Shown here piece after piece: positions 40,237 to 49,238 of a stretch of DNA of 64,000 bases. Origin of the DNA: Rugamonas sp045984285 (lineage in GTDB: Bacteria > Pseudomonadota > Gammaproteobacteria > Burkholderiales > Burkholderiaceae_D); NCBI RefSeq assembly GCF_045984285.3, contig NZ_JBJQIK030000010.1, forward strand, positions 62,001 through 126,000. Reading direction: 5' to 3'. Positions within the stretch are counted from its first letter, which is position 1. Every line of letters starts with the position of its first letter. A model generated the notes under the pieces. That model was given only the letters and a program-made list of their open reading frames with translations, was not told the origin of the DNA and did no database searches. The position numbers and the translations under genes are program-made.

Positions 40237-40596
40237 TCAGGCCAGGTGGGCCATCACGGTATCCAGGCTTGCCGGTTTGCCAAGATGCACATCGAAACCG
40301 GCAGCCCGCACCAGTTCGTGGGTCTGGCGGTCGGTCCAGGCGGTGAGCGCGATCAGGCGCATTTTCGCGCCGTGGGCGGTGCGGCGCAGAGCCCGTGCCA
40401 CGGCATAGCCATCCATGTCCGGCATGCCGATATCGACGAAAGCCACCTCCGGCTGTACCGTTTCGGCAGCCTCCAGCCCCTGGCGTCCGCCATAGGCCAC
40501 TACGGCTTCGTGGCCATAGATGCTGACCAGGTCGCGCAGCAGGTCCGCCGCGTCCTTGTTGTCATCGATGATCAGAATTTTCCGTGCCGCCGTCAT
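40237..40596 (-). CDS. Stand-alone response-regulator receiver
   Basis: A 119-residue CheY-like receiver with acidic pair at 11-12, phosphoacceptor Asp55 in AFVDIGMPDMDGYAVA, Thr in IALTAW and Lys in HLGKPA. No output domain, as in the receivers that serve hybrid kinases. No kinase is adjacent; the multi-PAS kinase at 31 kb lacks a receiver but the link is only speculative. Confidence 0.92.
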   Translation of the reverse strand: MTAARKILIIDDNKDAADLLRDLVSIYGHEAVVAYGGRQGLEAAETVQPEVAFVDIGMPDMDGYAVARALRRTAHGAKMRLIALTAWTDRQTHELVRAAGFDVHLGKPASLDTVMAHLA

Positions 40597-40684
40597 ATGC
40601 CCCTCTCACGCTACGGTCACATCTTGCCATTCATCCGGGCTGATGGGCATCGGAAAGGCTCTGGTGTTGCTGTAGGACAGGAAC

Positions 40685-40903
40685 TCATGCGCCCGACTGC
40701 AGCACATCGCTGCGCGCCACATCGTCCGAGCGGCGGGCGCCCTTGCCGCCCAGCACACGCTGGATGACGGCGGGCGAAATGCCCTCCTGTGTCAGGTAGC
40801 GCGCCGCTTCCTGTGTGCCGGCGACTGCCTGCAGGTAGAGGCCGGACCGCACCACGGTCGCGGTCCAGGTATTGAGGCGGGGGTTGGCGCTTGGCTTGCT
40901 CAT
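40685..40903 (-). CDS. Small protein of unknown function
   Basis: 72 residues, no recognised domain. The ATG at 40903 has AGGAG eight bases upstream; an upstream in-frame ATG at 40927 lacks one. Sequence is helical and basic-polar (QEAARYLTQEGISPAVIQRVLGG). Codon use matches neighbours. Probably a lineage-specific protein. Confidence 0.6.
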   Translation of the reverse strand: MSKPSANPRLNTWTATVVRSGLYLQAVAGTQEAARYLTQEGISPAVIQRVLGGKGARRSDDVARSDVLQSGA

Positions 40904-41017
40904 TTTTTCACTCCTGATTTTGGCCATTTGATCCTAACGCGCCCTGCGGCGCGCGTATGTAGCCGAAGCGCCCGGCATCTTGTAGGAGGGCGGCTCCGGG
41001 CACTGGCACCGTGCGCT

Positions 41018-41047
41018 GGATTTAGAGATCATGTAACATCTAAATTC
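41018..41047. promoter_or_regulatory. Operator-like inverted repeat upstream of TetR gene 1
   Basis: GGATTTAGA (41018-41026) and TCTAAATTC (41039-41047), 8 of 9 matching, 12-base spacer. The half-site AACATCTAAAT here recurs reversed in the promoter of the NmrA-like gene (42546-42557), suggesting one regulator binds both. Confidence 0.5.
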
Positions 41048-41077
41048 AATGGCATACCGCCTTCACCCTGGAGCACC

Positions 41078-41662
41078 ATGAGAAAGTCGAGAATTGAAGC
41101 TGCGGAAACCCGTGAACGCATTGTGGCCGCGGCATCCGAGGAATTCCGGCAGGCGGGCATCGCCGGTACCGGCCTCACTGCGCTGATGGCGGGCGCTGGA
41201 CTCACCCACGGCGGCTTTTACAAGCATTTCGATTCGAAGGAACAGGTAGCAGCGGAAGCCTGTGCGCACGCCATCGGGCAAATTGAAAGCGCGATGCGCG
41301 ATGCCGGCGCCGCCCATCGCGGCACGGTGCCGCTGCACGGCGCCATTGACAGCTACCTGTCCGCGGCACACCGCGATACGCCGCAGCGGGGTTGCCCATT
41401 TGCGGCCCTGGGCGCAGAACTCGGCCGCTCGGGTGGGGCATTGCAAGCGACCGCCAGCGAGGGCATCGAACGCATGGTGGCGCTGTTTGCGCAACAGAAT
41501 CCCGCCAGCGGCCATGCCGAGGCCCGCCGCAGCGCCATGGTGGCCTTGTCCGGCATGGTGGGAGCGTTGATGCTGGCGCGGCTGGCAGCCGGCGAGCAGC
41601 TCTCGAATGAGCTGCTCAAGGCAATGCGCCAGCACCTTGGCGCCCAGGTTCCGGGCGATTAA
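41078..41662 (+). CDS. TetR/AcrR-family regulator 1
   Basis: A 194-residue repressor: N-terminal helix-turn-helix (about 10-57; GLTALMAGAGLTHGGFYKHFDSKEQV) and a ligand domain with Cys in RGCPFAALGAELG, resembling the LexA-like/TetR_C_33 type associated with electrophile sensing. ATG 41078 has GGAG six bases upstream. Ends overlapping by four bases with the convergent NmrA-like gene, which shares its operator motif and is the likely target. Confidence 0.9.
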   Translation: MRKSRIEAAETRERIVAAASEEFRQAGIAGTGLTALMAGAGLTHGGFYKHFDSKEQVAAEACAHAIGQIESAMRDAGAAHRGTVPLHGAIDSYLSAAHRDTPQRGCPFAALGAELGRSGGALQATASEGIERMVALFAQQNPASGHAEARRSAMVALSGMVGALMLARLAAGEQLSNELLKAMRQHLGAQVPGD

Positions 41663-42537
41663 TCGAAAGCGGCCCGGTGCGCCTGCACGAACTGCTGCAC
41701 CGTCATCGGCGGCGTACCGGTCAGCGCTTCGATCACCTGGTCGCTCCCTTCAAACACGCCGTTCTGGCAGTCGATGCCCACCTCGACCAGGTGCTGGATG
41801 ATATGCGGCCAAAGGCCGCTTTCCGCCAGGCGTTCCCTGTACTCGGAAATTGAAATCGGCTCATAGCGCACTTCCTTTCCCAGCACTTCGCCGACGGCGG
41901 CCGCGATCTCATGTTCATTCATCTCCTTCGGGCCGTTCAGCACATAGGTCTTGCCCCGGTGCGGCAGCGGGTCGGCCAAAATGGCTGCAATGGTCCGGCC
42001 CTGGTCTTGCGCCGCAATGGGTGCGTGCCTGCCTTCGCCGAACGGCAGTTTGATGACGCCTTGCTCGCGGATCGCCTGCCGCACATGCGGATACAGCAGC
42101 CATTCCGCAAAGTAGGTGGGGCGGATATGCGTAACGGGTACGCCGGACCAGTCGAACACGCGTTCGGCAATCCAGTGATTGCGCGCTGCATTGCTCTTTG
42201 AAACGCGGCGCGCCGATATCTGCGACATGTTGACCACTGCCTGCACTCCCGCTTCGCCCGCCGCCTGGGCGAAATAGGCGGTCGCTTCGATCAGCTCCGG
42301 CCGGATCGGATAAATGAAATAGGCGCCCGTTATGCCTTCCAGCGCGCCGCGCACAAAATCGAGATCGAGCAGATCGCCGACAACAACTTCGGCCCCGGCC
42401 GCGCGCAGCTGCGCGGCCCTCTCGTCCTCCCGATGCACCAGTGCCCGTACCGCCTCCCCCTTTTTCAACAGCTCCCTGCAGGTGTAACCGCCGGTGTGGC
42501 CGGTGGCGCCGGTGACAAGATATCGCTTACTGCTCAT
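41659..42537 (-). CDS. NmrA-like NAD(P)-binding reductase
   Basis: A 292-residue Rossmann-fold protein of the atypical SDR/NmrA group: GATGHTGGYTCRELL nucleotide-binding motif (residues 9-23), AEVVVGDLLD, VVNMSQISARR, IRPTYFAEWLL. Likely an NADP-dependent quinone or enoyl reductase or a redox sensor; substrate unknown. ATG 42537 is chosen because the motif follows at the right distance; an upstream ATG at 42570 falls inside the operator. Probably controlled by TetR 1. Confidence 0.87.
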   Translation of the reverse strand: MSSKRYLVTGATGHTGGYTCRELLKKGEAVRALVHREDERAAQLRAAGAEVVVGDLLDLDFVRGALEGITGAYFIYPIRPELIEATAYFAQAAGEAGVQAVVNMSQISARRVSKSNAARNHWIAERVFDWSGVPVTHIRPTYFAEWLLYPHVRQAIREQGVIKLPFGEGRHAPIAAQDQGRTIAAILADPLPHRGKTYVLNGPKEMNEHEIAAAVGEVLGKEVRYEPISISEYRERLAESGLWPHIIQHLVEVGIDCQNGVFEGSDQVIEALTGTPPMTVQQFVQAHRAAFD

Positions 42538-42545
42538 GATGGCCT

Positions 42546-42595
42546 CATTTAGATGTTGATTGAAATCCAATTAGAGCTCAATCGACATCCAAATG
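42546..42595. promoter_or_regulatory. Long operator-like inverted repeat upstream of NmrA-like gene
   Basis: CATTTAGATGTTGATTGA (42546-42563) is the reverse complement of 42578-42595 with two mismatches in 18, spacer 14 bases. It lies directly upstream of the NmrA-like start. Its TTTAGATGTT half-site matches the motif upstream of TetR 1. Confidence 0.55.
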
Positions 42596-42607
42596 TCAAG
42601 CACCTGT

Positions 42608-42628
42608 CTATCAACCGATAGGTATAAT
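42608..42628 (+). promoter_or_regulatory. Promoter and operator of TetR gene 2
   Basis: CTATC-AACC-GATAG (42608-42621) directly before a perfect TATAAT (42623-42628). The same CTATC-N4-GATAG palindrome lies in the promoter of the convergent GST gene, which identifies it as the binding site of this regulator (autorepression plus target). Confidence 0.65.
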
Positions 42629-42652
42629 CATGGTTTTCCGCGAGGAGCAGTT

Positions 42653-43222
42653 TTGAGCACCCCCACCGATACCCGCGAAATGATCATGGCGACTGCGCGC
42701 CGCATGGTGCAGGCGCGCGGCTATAACGCGCTGAGCTTCCGCGACCTGGCGGACCTGGTTGGCATCAAGAGCGCAAGCGTGCATTACCACTTTCCGACCA
42801 AGGGCAACCTGGCTGCGGCGCTTGCGCGGCGCTATACGGAAGAAGGCGTGGCGCACCTGGACATGCTGGCGGCCGCGGAAGGCAGCATCGAATCGCTCAT
42901 CGTGGAGTACAGCAAAATCTTCCGCGCGGCGCTGGTGGACGACAACCGCATGTGCCTGTGCGGCATCATGGCCGCCGAAACCGGCGACTTGCCTGAGGAA
43001 GTGCGGGTGGAGGTAAAGGGCTTCAACGACGCCAATGTGGCCTGGCTGAGCCGCCTGCTGATGGAACGCCGCCCGGACATGGCAAAGCCGCAGGCGCGTT
43101 CGCGCGCTGCGGCCATTTTCGCTGCCATGGAAGGCGCCCAGCTGGTGGCGCGCAGCCGCGGCGACGTCAAGCTGTTCGACAGCATCGTCGAGGCCTACCG
43201 GCTGGCAGGCCTGTTCAGCTGA
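42653..43222 (+). CDS. TetR/AcrR-family regulator 2
   Basis: 189 residues with a TTG start preceded by GAGGAG at five bases. HTH about residues 8-55 (LSFRDLADLVGIKSASVHYHFPTKGNL), C-terminal ligand domain with Cys pair in MCLCGIMAAE, the AcuR/YxaF-like pattern. A longer frame from 42593 reads through the operator and promoter and was rejected. Convergent with the GST gene, whose promoter has the same operator. Confidence 0.9.
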   Translation: MSTPTDTREMIMATARRMVQARGYNALSFRDLADLVGIKSASVHYHFPTKGNLAAALARRYTEEGVAHLDMLAAAEGSIESLIVEYSKIFRAALVDDNRMCLCGIMAAETGDLPEEVRVEVKGFNDANVAWLSRLLMERRPDMAKPQARSRAAAIFAAMEGAQLVARSRGDVKLFDSIVEAYRLAGLFS

Positions 43223-43227
43223 TCAGC

Positions 43228-43914
43228 TCAGAAACCAAGCCGCTTCAGGTCTTCCGCCACGAAGGACTGGCTGCCGCGCTGCGCTACCGCCGGCAGGGCT
43301 GACACCCGGTCCTGCCAGGCTTTCAGGGCATCCAGATCGTCAGGCATGGCAAGTCCTGCCGCCCCGGCGAACATCAGGCCGGCGAACACGGTGATGTCCG
43401 CCATCGAGAATGTATCGCCCGCCACATACGGCTGCGTGCGCAGCACCGCATCGAAGTAGCGCATGCCTTCGACCGCGCGCCGCCCTTCCCGCTCGCCCCA
43501 CTCCTTGCGGCCGCCCCATTCCGGACTTTTATGGGCTTGCAGGTCGGCGCCCAGGCCGGACGTCGCATGATGAAAATAATGTCCGACCGCGTCCAGCAGT
43601 TCGGATTCCGCGCGGCGCTGCATCATGTGGATCTGGCCTTTTTCCCGCGCGGTACGGCCGGTCAGCAGCGGCTTACCGTCAAGATTGTCCAGGTATTCGG
43701 TAATTGCGGTGCATTCTGCCAGCACCGTGCCGTCATCCAGTTCAAGCGCAGGCAGCACAGCAAGTGGATTGCGGCTGCGGTATGCGGGCTGTTTATGCTC
43801 AGCGCCGATCAGGTCGACGCTTACATTCTCTACCCGGTCCGCCAGTCCTTTCGCCGCAAGGACGATGTGAATGCGGGCGGGATTGGGGAAGCCAGGGCGT
43901 TCATACAATTTCAT
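43228..43914 (-). CDS. Glutathione S-transferase family protein
   Basis: 228 residues: thioredoxin-like domain (MKLYERPGFPNPARIHIVLA; NPLAVLPALELDDG with Glu-Cys in LAECTAITEYL) and helical C-terminal domain (FSMADITVFAGL). AAGGA precedes the ATG. Conjugates or reduces electrophiles with glutathione; substrate unknown. It has a strong promoter overlapped by the TetR 2 operator, so it is the inducible detoxification gene of that regulator. Confidence 0.9.
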   Translation of the reverse strand: MKLYERPGFPNPARIHIVLAAKGLADRVENVSVDLIGAEHKQPAYRSRNPLAVLPALELDDGTVLAECTAITEYLDNLDGKPLLTGRTAREKGQIHMMQRRAESELLDAVGHYFHHATSGLGADLQAHKSPEWGGRKEWGEREGRRAVEGMRYFDAVLRTQPYVAGDTFSMADITVFAGLMFAGAAGLAMPDDLDALKAWQDRVSALPAVAQRGSQSFVAEDLKRLGF

Positions 43915-43925
43915 TTTTCATTCCT

Positions 43926-43976
43926 TATCTATCTATCGGTAGATAGATAATATAGGACAGACTTCCGGCCTGTCAA
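43926..43976 (-). promoter_or_regulatory. GST promoter with TetR 2 operator
   Basis: On the minus strand a perfect TTGACA (43976-43971) with TATATT (43954-43949) at 16 bases, or TATTAT at 18. Just downstream TATCTATCTA (43926-43935) and TAGATAGATA (43940-43949) form perfect ten-base arms, containing CTATC-GGTA-GATAG (43933-43946), the same site as in the TetR 2 promoter. Repressor binding would block the -10. Confidence 0.7.
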
Positions 43977-43989
43977 CAGCTTGAGAAAA

Positions 43990-44601
43990 TCAGCTGTAAA
44001 GCAGGCCGCGGATGGCGAAAATATACGAGTCGAGAATGGCGGCTTCGCTGAGGCCGGGATTGTGCAGTGCACGGGCATGCAGGCCCTGGATCAGCGCGAT
44101 GATCGTCTCGCTGCGGCCCTCGATGGTGGCGTCGTCTACCGCCAGGCCATGCTGCGCGCGGCCTGCACTGAGGATGGTGCGGAAATGGTTGCGCGTGCGG
44201 CGGTCGGCATCGGTGACCACGGCCGCAATCGCCGGATTGCGGGTAGCTTCGGCCGAGATCTCGAACTGCAGCGCCCAGGCATCCCGCCCCATATTTTCGC
44301 GGATGCTGCGCGGCAGATCCTCCACCATCGCCTGCAGGATGTCAGGCTGCTCGCCCAGGTTGGCCAGCAGTTCAAACACGCGCGCCACATTGTCTTCGAC
44401 GAAGGCGGCGATGATCGCATCCTTGCTGTCGAAGTAGTTGTAGATATGGCCCGCGCTCATGCCTGCCGCCTTCGAGATTTCGGACATGCTGGCGCCATGG
44501 AAGCCGCTGCGGCCGAAACAGGAGGCTGCCGCCTCCAGCACCTGGCGGCGCCGGTCGGCTGCTTTGTCGGGATCCTTGCGGCGTTTTTCCGTGGTGCTCA
44601 T
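43990..44601 (-). CDS. TetR/AcrR-family regulator 3, at the end of the RND operon
   Basis: 203 residues, HTH about 18-65 (GASMSEISKAAGMSAGHIYNYFDSKDAI), with a C-terminal domain like repressors of AcrAB-type pumps (RRTRNHFRTILS). It is the last gene after adaptor, pump and outer-membrane channel, 75 bases from the channel stop, in the same direction. Expected to repress the whole operon by binding the 26-bp palindrome at 50426-50451. Confidence 0.9.
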   Translation of the reverse strand: MSTTEKRRKDPDKAADRRRQVLEAAASCFGRSGFHGASMSEISKAAGMSAGHIYNYFDSKDAIIAAFVEDNVARVFELLANLGEQPDILQAMVEDLPRSIRENMGRDAWALQFEISAEATRNPAIAAVVTDADRRTRNHFRTILSAGRAQHGLAVDDATIEGRSETIIALIQGLHARALHNPGLSEAAILDSYIFAIRGLLYS

Positions 44602-44676
44602 CGCTCTCTCGTGCCTGGTTCGTGCATGGGGTCAGGCCGTACTTTGGGCAAGCCGGCCCGGTTTGTCAATCCGCGC

Positions 44677-46089
44677 CTACTGCCAGCCGCCACCCAGGAC
44701 CTTATACAGCGTGACCTGGTTGCTGGCCTGCGCCAGCCTTGCGCCGATCAGGCCTTGCTGCGCCGTGTACAGTGCGCGCTGCGACACCAGCGCGTTCAGG
44801 TAGGACTCGGCGCCCTTCTGGTAGCGCGCCTCGTGGATGCGGTAGCTCTTTTCCGAAGCCTGCGCCAACGCCGCCTGCGAGGCCACGCGTTCGCCCAGCG
44901 TGCCGCGCTGCGCCAGCGCGTCGGCCACTTCGCGGAACGCCGACTGGATCGCCTTCTCGTACTGCGCCACGGCGATATCGCGGTCCGCCTGCGCCACGCC
45001 GAGCCGCGCCTGGTTGGCACCTGCGGTGAAGATCGGCAGCGTCATCTGCGGCACAAAGCTCCACGCGCCGCTGCCCGCCTTGAACAGGCCTGACAGGGCG
45101 CCGCTCGCGCTGCCGGCCGACGCCGTCAGCGAAATGCTGGGGAAGAAGGCCGCGCGCGCCACGCCGATATTGGCCGATGCAGCCTGCAGCGAACGTTCCG
45201 CCGCCAGCACGTCCGGACGGCGCACCAGCACGTCGGAAGGCAGCCCTTCCGGCAGTGCCGCCATGCCGGTGACGGAGACCAGCGCGCCTTGCGGCAGCAG
45301 CTCCGGCGGCACCTCGACGCCGGCCAGCAAGGTCAGCGCGTTGCGGTCCGCCGCCACCTGCGCGGTGTACAGCGCCATATCGCTGCGCGCCGCTTCCACG
45401 CTGGTCTGCGCTTCATACATATCGAGGCCGGAGGTGGCGCCCGCATCGAAACGGCGCTTGCTCAGCTCATAGCTGATCTGCTGGCTTTTCAGCGTGTCCT
45501 GGGCGAGGCGCAGGCGTTCCTGGTCGGCCGCCAGCGTGAGCCAGGCGTTCGCCACTTCGGCCACGAGGCTGATCTGCTGCGCGCGCCGCGCTTCCTGCGT
45601 GCCGAAATACTGCTGCAGCCCGGCTTCGGACTGGTTGCGCACCTTGCCGAACAAATCCAGCTCGAAGGCGGAGATGCCGAGGCCCGCGCTGTACTGGCGG
45701 TTGATGGTGGCCTGGCCGTTCGGCGCCAGCGCATCCGGCACCCGGTTCGCCGTCTGGCTCGCCGTGGCGCCCAACTGCGGCAGCTGCTGGGCGCGCGCCA
45801 CGCCATATTCGGCGCGGGCGCGTTCGATATTCAGCACCGATACGCGCAGGTCGCGGTTGTTTTCCAGTGCGAGCGCGATCAGCTTGCGCAGGCGCTCATC
45901 CTGGATGAAATCGCGCCAGGCGATATCGGCGGCGGCGCTGCTTTCGCGCTTGCCGCCGACGCCGTAAGCATCGCCTTGCGGCCATTGCGCGCTCACGGGC
46001 GCGGCGGGCTGCTTGTAGACCGGCGCCAGGTTGCAGCCCGCGAGCAGCATCGGCATCGCCAGTACGGCAGCGAAGAGTGATTTGTTCAT
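44677..46089 (-). CDS. RND efflux outer-membrane lipoprotein (NodT/OprM type)
   Basis: A 470-residue TolC-like channel with a lipobox (MLLAGC, Cys19). Two outer-membrane-efflux repeats give the alpha-barrel (for example RRPDVLAAERSLQAASANIGVARAAFFPSISLTA near 290). ATG 46089 shares one base with the pump stop codon; the in-frame TTG at 46092 was not chosen. Completes the tripartite pump. Confidence 0.92.
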   Translation of the reverse strand: MNKSLFAAVLAMPMLLAGCNLAPVYKQPAAPVSAQWPQGDAYGVGGKRESSAAADIAWRDFIQDERLRKLIALALENNRDLRVSVLNIERARAEYGVARAQQLPQLGATASQTANRVPDALAPNGQATINRQYSAGLGISAFELDLFGKVRNQSEAGLQQYFGTQEARRAQQISLVAEVANAWLTLAADQERLRLAQDTLKSQQISYELSKRRFDAGATSGLDMYEAQTSVEAARSDMALYTAQVAADRNALTLLAGVEVPPELLPQGALVSVTGMAALPEGLPSDVLVRRPDVLAAERSLQAASANIGVARAAFFPSISLTASAGSASGALSGLFKAGSGAWSFVPQMTLPIFTAGANQARLGVAQADRDIAVAQYEKAIQSAFREVADALAQRGTLGERVASQAALAQASEKSYRIHEARYQKGAESYLNALVSQRALYTAQQGLIGARLAQASNQVTLYKVLGGGWQ

Positions 46090-49000
46090 CAATGCGTTTC
46101 CTTTACGAGTGCGCTGGCAGGCTGCGGCCGCGAGAACCAGCCGCGCACCAGCACGAAGAACACCGGCACGAAGAAGATGCCGAGGAAGGTGGCCGTCAGC
46201 ATCCCGCCCAGCACGCCTACGCCAATGGCGTTCTGGCTGCCGGAACCGGCTCCGCTGGCAATTGCCAGCGGCAGCACGCCGAGACCGAATGCGATGGAGG
46301 TCATCAGGATGGGGCGCAGGCGCAGGCGTACCGCCTGCAGCGTTGCGTCACGCAGCGCCATGCCGGACTCCTGCAGTTCCTTCGCGAATTCCACAATCAG
46401 GATGGCGTTCTTGGCCGACAGCCCCACCACGGTCAGCAGGCCGACCTGGAAGTAGACGTCGTTCGCCAGGTGGAAGCCCCAGGTTGCCAGCACCGTACCG
46501 ATCACGCCCAGCGGCACCACCAGCAGCACCGAGAACGGCACCGACCAGCTTTCATACAGCGCGGCGAGGCAGAGGAAGACGATCAGCAGCGAGATCGCAT
46601 ACAGCGTTGGCGTCTGCGAACCGGATTCGCGTTCTTCCATCGACAGGCCGGTCCACTCGAAGCCGATACCCGGCGGCAGCTGGGCCACCATCTTTTCCAC
46701 TTCCGCCATGGCGGCGCCCGAGCTCACGCCTGGTGCGGGCACGCCCAGCACCTCCATCGAAGACAGGCCGTTGTAGCGTTCCAGGCGCGGCGACGCGTAG
46801 ATCCACTGGCCGCTGGCGAAGGCGGAGAACGGCACCATCTCGCCCGCGCTATTCCGCACGAACCACTTGTTCAGGTCTTCCGGCACCATGCGCGAATCGG
46901 CCTGTCCTTGCATGAAGACCTTCTTCACGCGGCCACGGTCCACAAAGTCGTTCACATAGGCCGAACCCCAGCCCACGCTCAGCACGCGGTTCACTTCCGC
47001 CAGCGACAAGCCCAGCGCAGCAGCACGCTGCTGGTCCACGGTGATCTTGTACTGCGGGGTGTCGTCCTGCCCGTTCGGGCGCACGCCCACCATCAAAGGG
47101 TTCTTCGAGGCCATGCCCAGCAGCTGGTTACGTGCCGCCATCAGCGCCTCGTGGCCCACGCCGCCCTGGTCCTGTAGCTGCAAATCGAAGCCGCTGGCAT
47201 TACCGAGTTCCAGAACGGCCGGCGGCGCAAAGGCGAACACCATGGCATCACGCAGCTGCGAGAAGGCGCCCATGGCGCGGCCCACGATGGCGCTGGCACG
47301 GTTCTCCGCGCCGGGACGCTCGGCCCAGTCCTTCAGCTTCACGAAAGCGATACCGGCATTCTGGCCGCTGCCGCCGAAGGAGAAGCCCGCGACGGCAAAC
47401 ACGGAAGCCACGTTCTGCTTCTCCTTCGTCAGGAAGTGCTGCTCCACCTGTTCGATGGTTTTCAGCGTGCGTTCCTGTGTCGCGCCGGTCGGCAGCTGGA
47501 TCTGCGAGAACAGCACGCCCTGGTCTTCTTCCGGCAGGAAGGAAGTCGGCAGGCGCATGAACACCACCGCCAGCACGGCCAGCAGCACGGCATAAACGAT
47601 CATCGAACGGCTGCTGCGGCGGATCATATTGCCCACCCAGCCCTGGTACTTGTCGGTGCTGCGCTCGAAATTGCGGTTGAACCAGCCGAAGAAGCCCCGA
47701 TTACTCAGGTGATGACCCTCCTCCACCGGCTTGAGGAAGGTAGCGCACAGCGCAGGCGTGAACACCATCGCCACCAGCACCGACAGCACCATGGCCGACA
47801 CGATGGTGATGGAGAACTGGCGGTAGATCACGCCGGTGGAGCCGCCGAAGAAGGCCATCGGCACGAACACGGCGGACAGCACCAGGGCGATACCCACCAG
47901 GGCGCCGGAGATCTGGCCCATGGACTTGCGCGTTGCTTCTTTCGGCGAAAGCCCCTCCTCCGTCATCACGCGCTCAACGTTCTCCACCACCACAATGGCA
48001 TCGTCCACCAGCAGGCCGATGGCGAGCACCATAGCGAACATGGTCAGCGTATTGATCGAGTAGCCCAGTGCGGACAGGATGGCGAAGGTACCGAGCAGCA
48101 CCACCGGCACCGCCATGGTCGGAATCAGCGTGGCGCGGAAGTTCTGCAGGAACAGGTACATCACGAGGAAGACCAGCACCACGGCTTCGGCCAGCGTCTT
48201 CACCACTTCCTCGATCGACAGCTTCACGAAAGGCGTGGTGTCGAAAGCGACGACCGCCTTCATCCCCTGCGGGAACTGTTTGCTCATCTGGTCCACGCGC
48301 ACCTTCACCGCTTCGGCGGTATCCAGCGCATTGGCGCCGGTGGCCAGCTTGATCGCAAGGCCGGTGGCAGGCTTGCCGTTGAAACGCGCCACCGTGTTGT
48401 AGTTCTCACGGCCGAGTTCCATCTTCGCCACGTCGCGCAGGTGCACGGTAGCGCCGCTGCTGGTAGTCTTGAGCAGGATGGCGCCAAACTGTTCTGCGGT
48501 TTGCAGGCGGCTCTGTGCGGTCACGGTGGCATTCAGCTGCTGGCCCGGCGCGGCGGGCGCGCCGCCGAGTTCACCGGCCGACACTTCGGCATTCTGTGCC
48601 TGCACGGCGGCAATCACATCGCTCGGCGTGAGCTGGTAGCTTTGCAGTTTGGCCGGGTCGAGCCAGATACGCATCGCGTACTGGGAGCCGAACAGGGTCA
48701 CATCGCCAACGCCTTCCACGCGCGACAGCGGGTCCAGCACATTGGCCGCCACATAGTCGCCCAGGTCGGCGTTGTTCATGCTGCCGTCTTCGGAAACGAA
48801 GCCAAGCACCATGAGGAAGTTCTTGGTGGCTTTCGACACCACGAGGCCTTGCTGCGTAACGGCGGAAGGCAGCAGCGGCGTTGCCAGCTGCAGCTTGTTC
48901 TGCACCTGTACCTGCGCGATGTCCGGATTGGTGCCGCTGCGGAAGGTCAGCGTGATGTTGATGCCGCCGGTCGAATCGGAGCTGGAGGCCATATAGCGCA

Positions 49001-49223
49001 GGCCATCGATGCCCTTCATCTTCTGTTCGATCACCTGCGTGACGGCGTCTTCCACCGTCTTCGCCGAGGCGCCGGGATAGGAACCGCTGATCGAAATCGA
49101 AGGCGGCGCAATGCTCGGATACTGCGAGATGGGCAGGCCAAGAATCGAAATCACACCCGCGAGCATGATGACGATGGCGACCACCCACGCGAAGATGGGC
49201 CGGTCAATGAAAAATCGTGCCAT
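46089..49223 (-). CDS. RND efflux pump, inner-membrane permease (HAE1/AcrB type)
   Basis: 1044 residues, full AcrB length, 12 transmembrane segments and two large periplasmic loops. Start MARFFIDRPIFAWVVAIVIMLAG is typical; LLVDDAIVVVENVERVM in TM4 holds the proton-relay Asp pair and GLSAKNAILIVEFAKEL in TM10 the relay Lys. Exports hydrophobic drugs, dyes or solvents using the proton gradient. Coupled to the channel gene and 15 bases after the adaptor gene. Confidence 0.96.
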   Translation of the reverse strand: MARFFIDRPIFAWVVAIVIMLAGVISILGLPISQYPSIAPPSISISGSYPGASAKTVEDAVTQVIEQKMKGIDGLRYMASSSDSTGGINITLTFRSGTNPDIAQVQVQNKLQLATPLLPSAVTQQGLVVSKATKNFLMVLGFVSEDGSMNNADLGDYVAANVLDPLSRVEGVGDVTLFGSQYAMRIWLDPAKLQSYQLTPSDVIAAVQAQNAEVSAGELGGAPAAPGQQLNATVTAQSRLQTAEQFGAILLKTTSSGATVHLRDVAKMELGRENYNTVARFNGKPATGLAIKLATGANALDTAEAVKVRVDQMSKQFPQGMKAVVAFDTTPFVKLSIEEVVKTLAEAVVLVFLVMYLFLQNFRATLIPTMAVPVVLLGTFAILSALGYSINTLTMFAMVLAIGLLVDDAIVVVENVERVMTEEGLSPKEATRKSMGQISGALVGIALVLSAVFVPMAFFGGSTGVIYRQFSITIVSAMVLSVLVAMVFTPALCATFLKPVEEGHHLSNRGFFGWFNRNFERSTDKYQGWVGNMIRRSSRSMIVYAVLLAVLAVVFMRLPTSFLPEEDQGVLFSQIQLPTGATQERTLKTIEQVEQHFLTKEKQNVASVFAVAGFSFGGSGQNAGIAFVKLKDWAERPGAENRASAIVGRAMGAFSQLRDAMVFAFAPPAVLELGNASGFDLQLQDQGGVGHEALMAARNQLLGMASKNPLMVGVRPNGQDDTPQYKITVDQQRAAALGLSLAEVNRVLSVGWGSAYVNDFVDRGRVKKVFMQGQADSRMVPEDLNKWFVRNSAGEMVPFSAFASGQWIYASPRLERYNGLSSMEVLGVPAPGVSSGAAMAEVEKMVAQLPPGIGFEWTGLSMEERESGSQTPTLYAISLLIVFLCLAALYESWSVPFSVLLVVPLGVIGTVLATWGFHLANDVYFQVGLLTVVGLSAKNAILIVEFAKELQESGMALRDATLQAVRLRLRPILMTSIAFGLGVLPLAIASGAGSGSQNAIGVGVLGGMLTATFLGIFFVPVFFVLVRGWFSRPQPASALVKETH

Positions 49224-49238
49224 GAATGAATCTCCTGC

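Noticed and set aside
47436..49229. A 597-codon plus-strand frame over the RND pump gene
   Set aside because: Antisense to a clear AcrB-type gene; His/Gln/Arg-rich translation typical of a GC-rich shadow frame.
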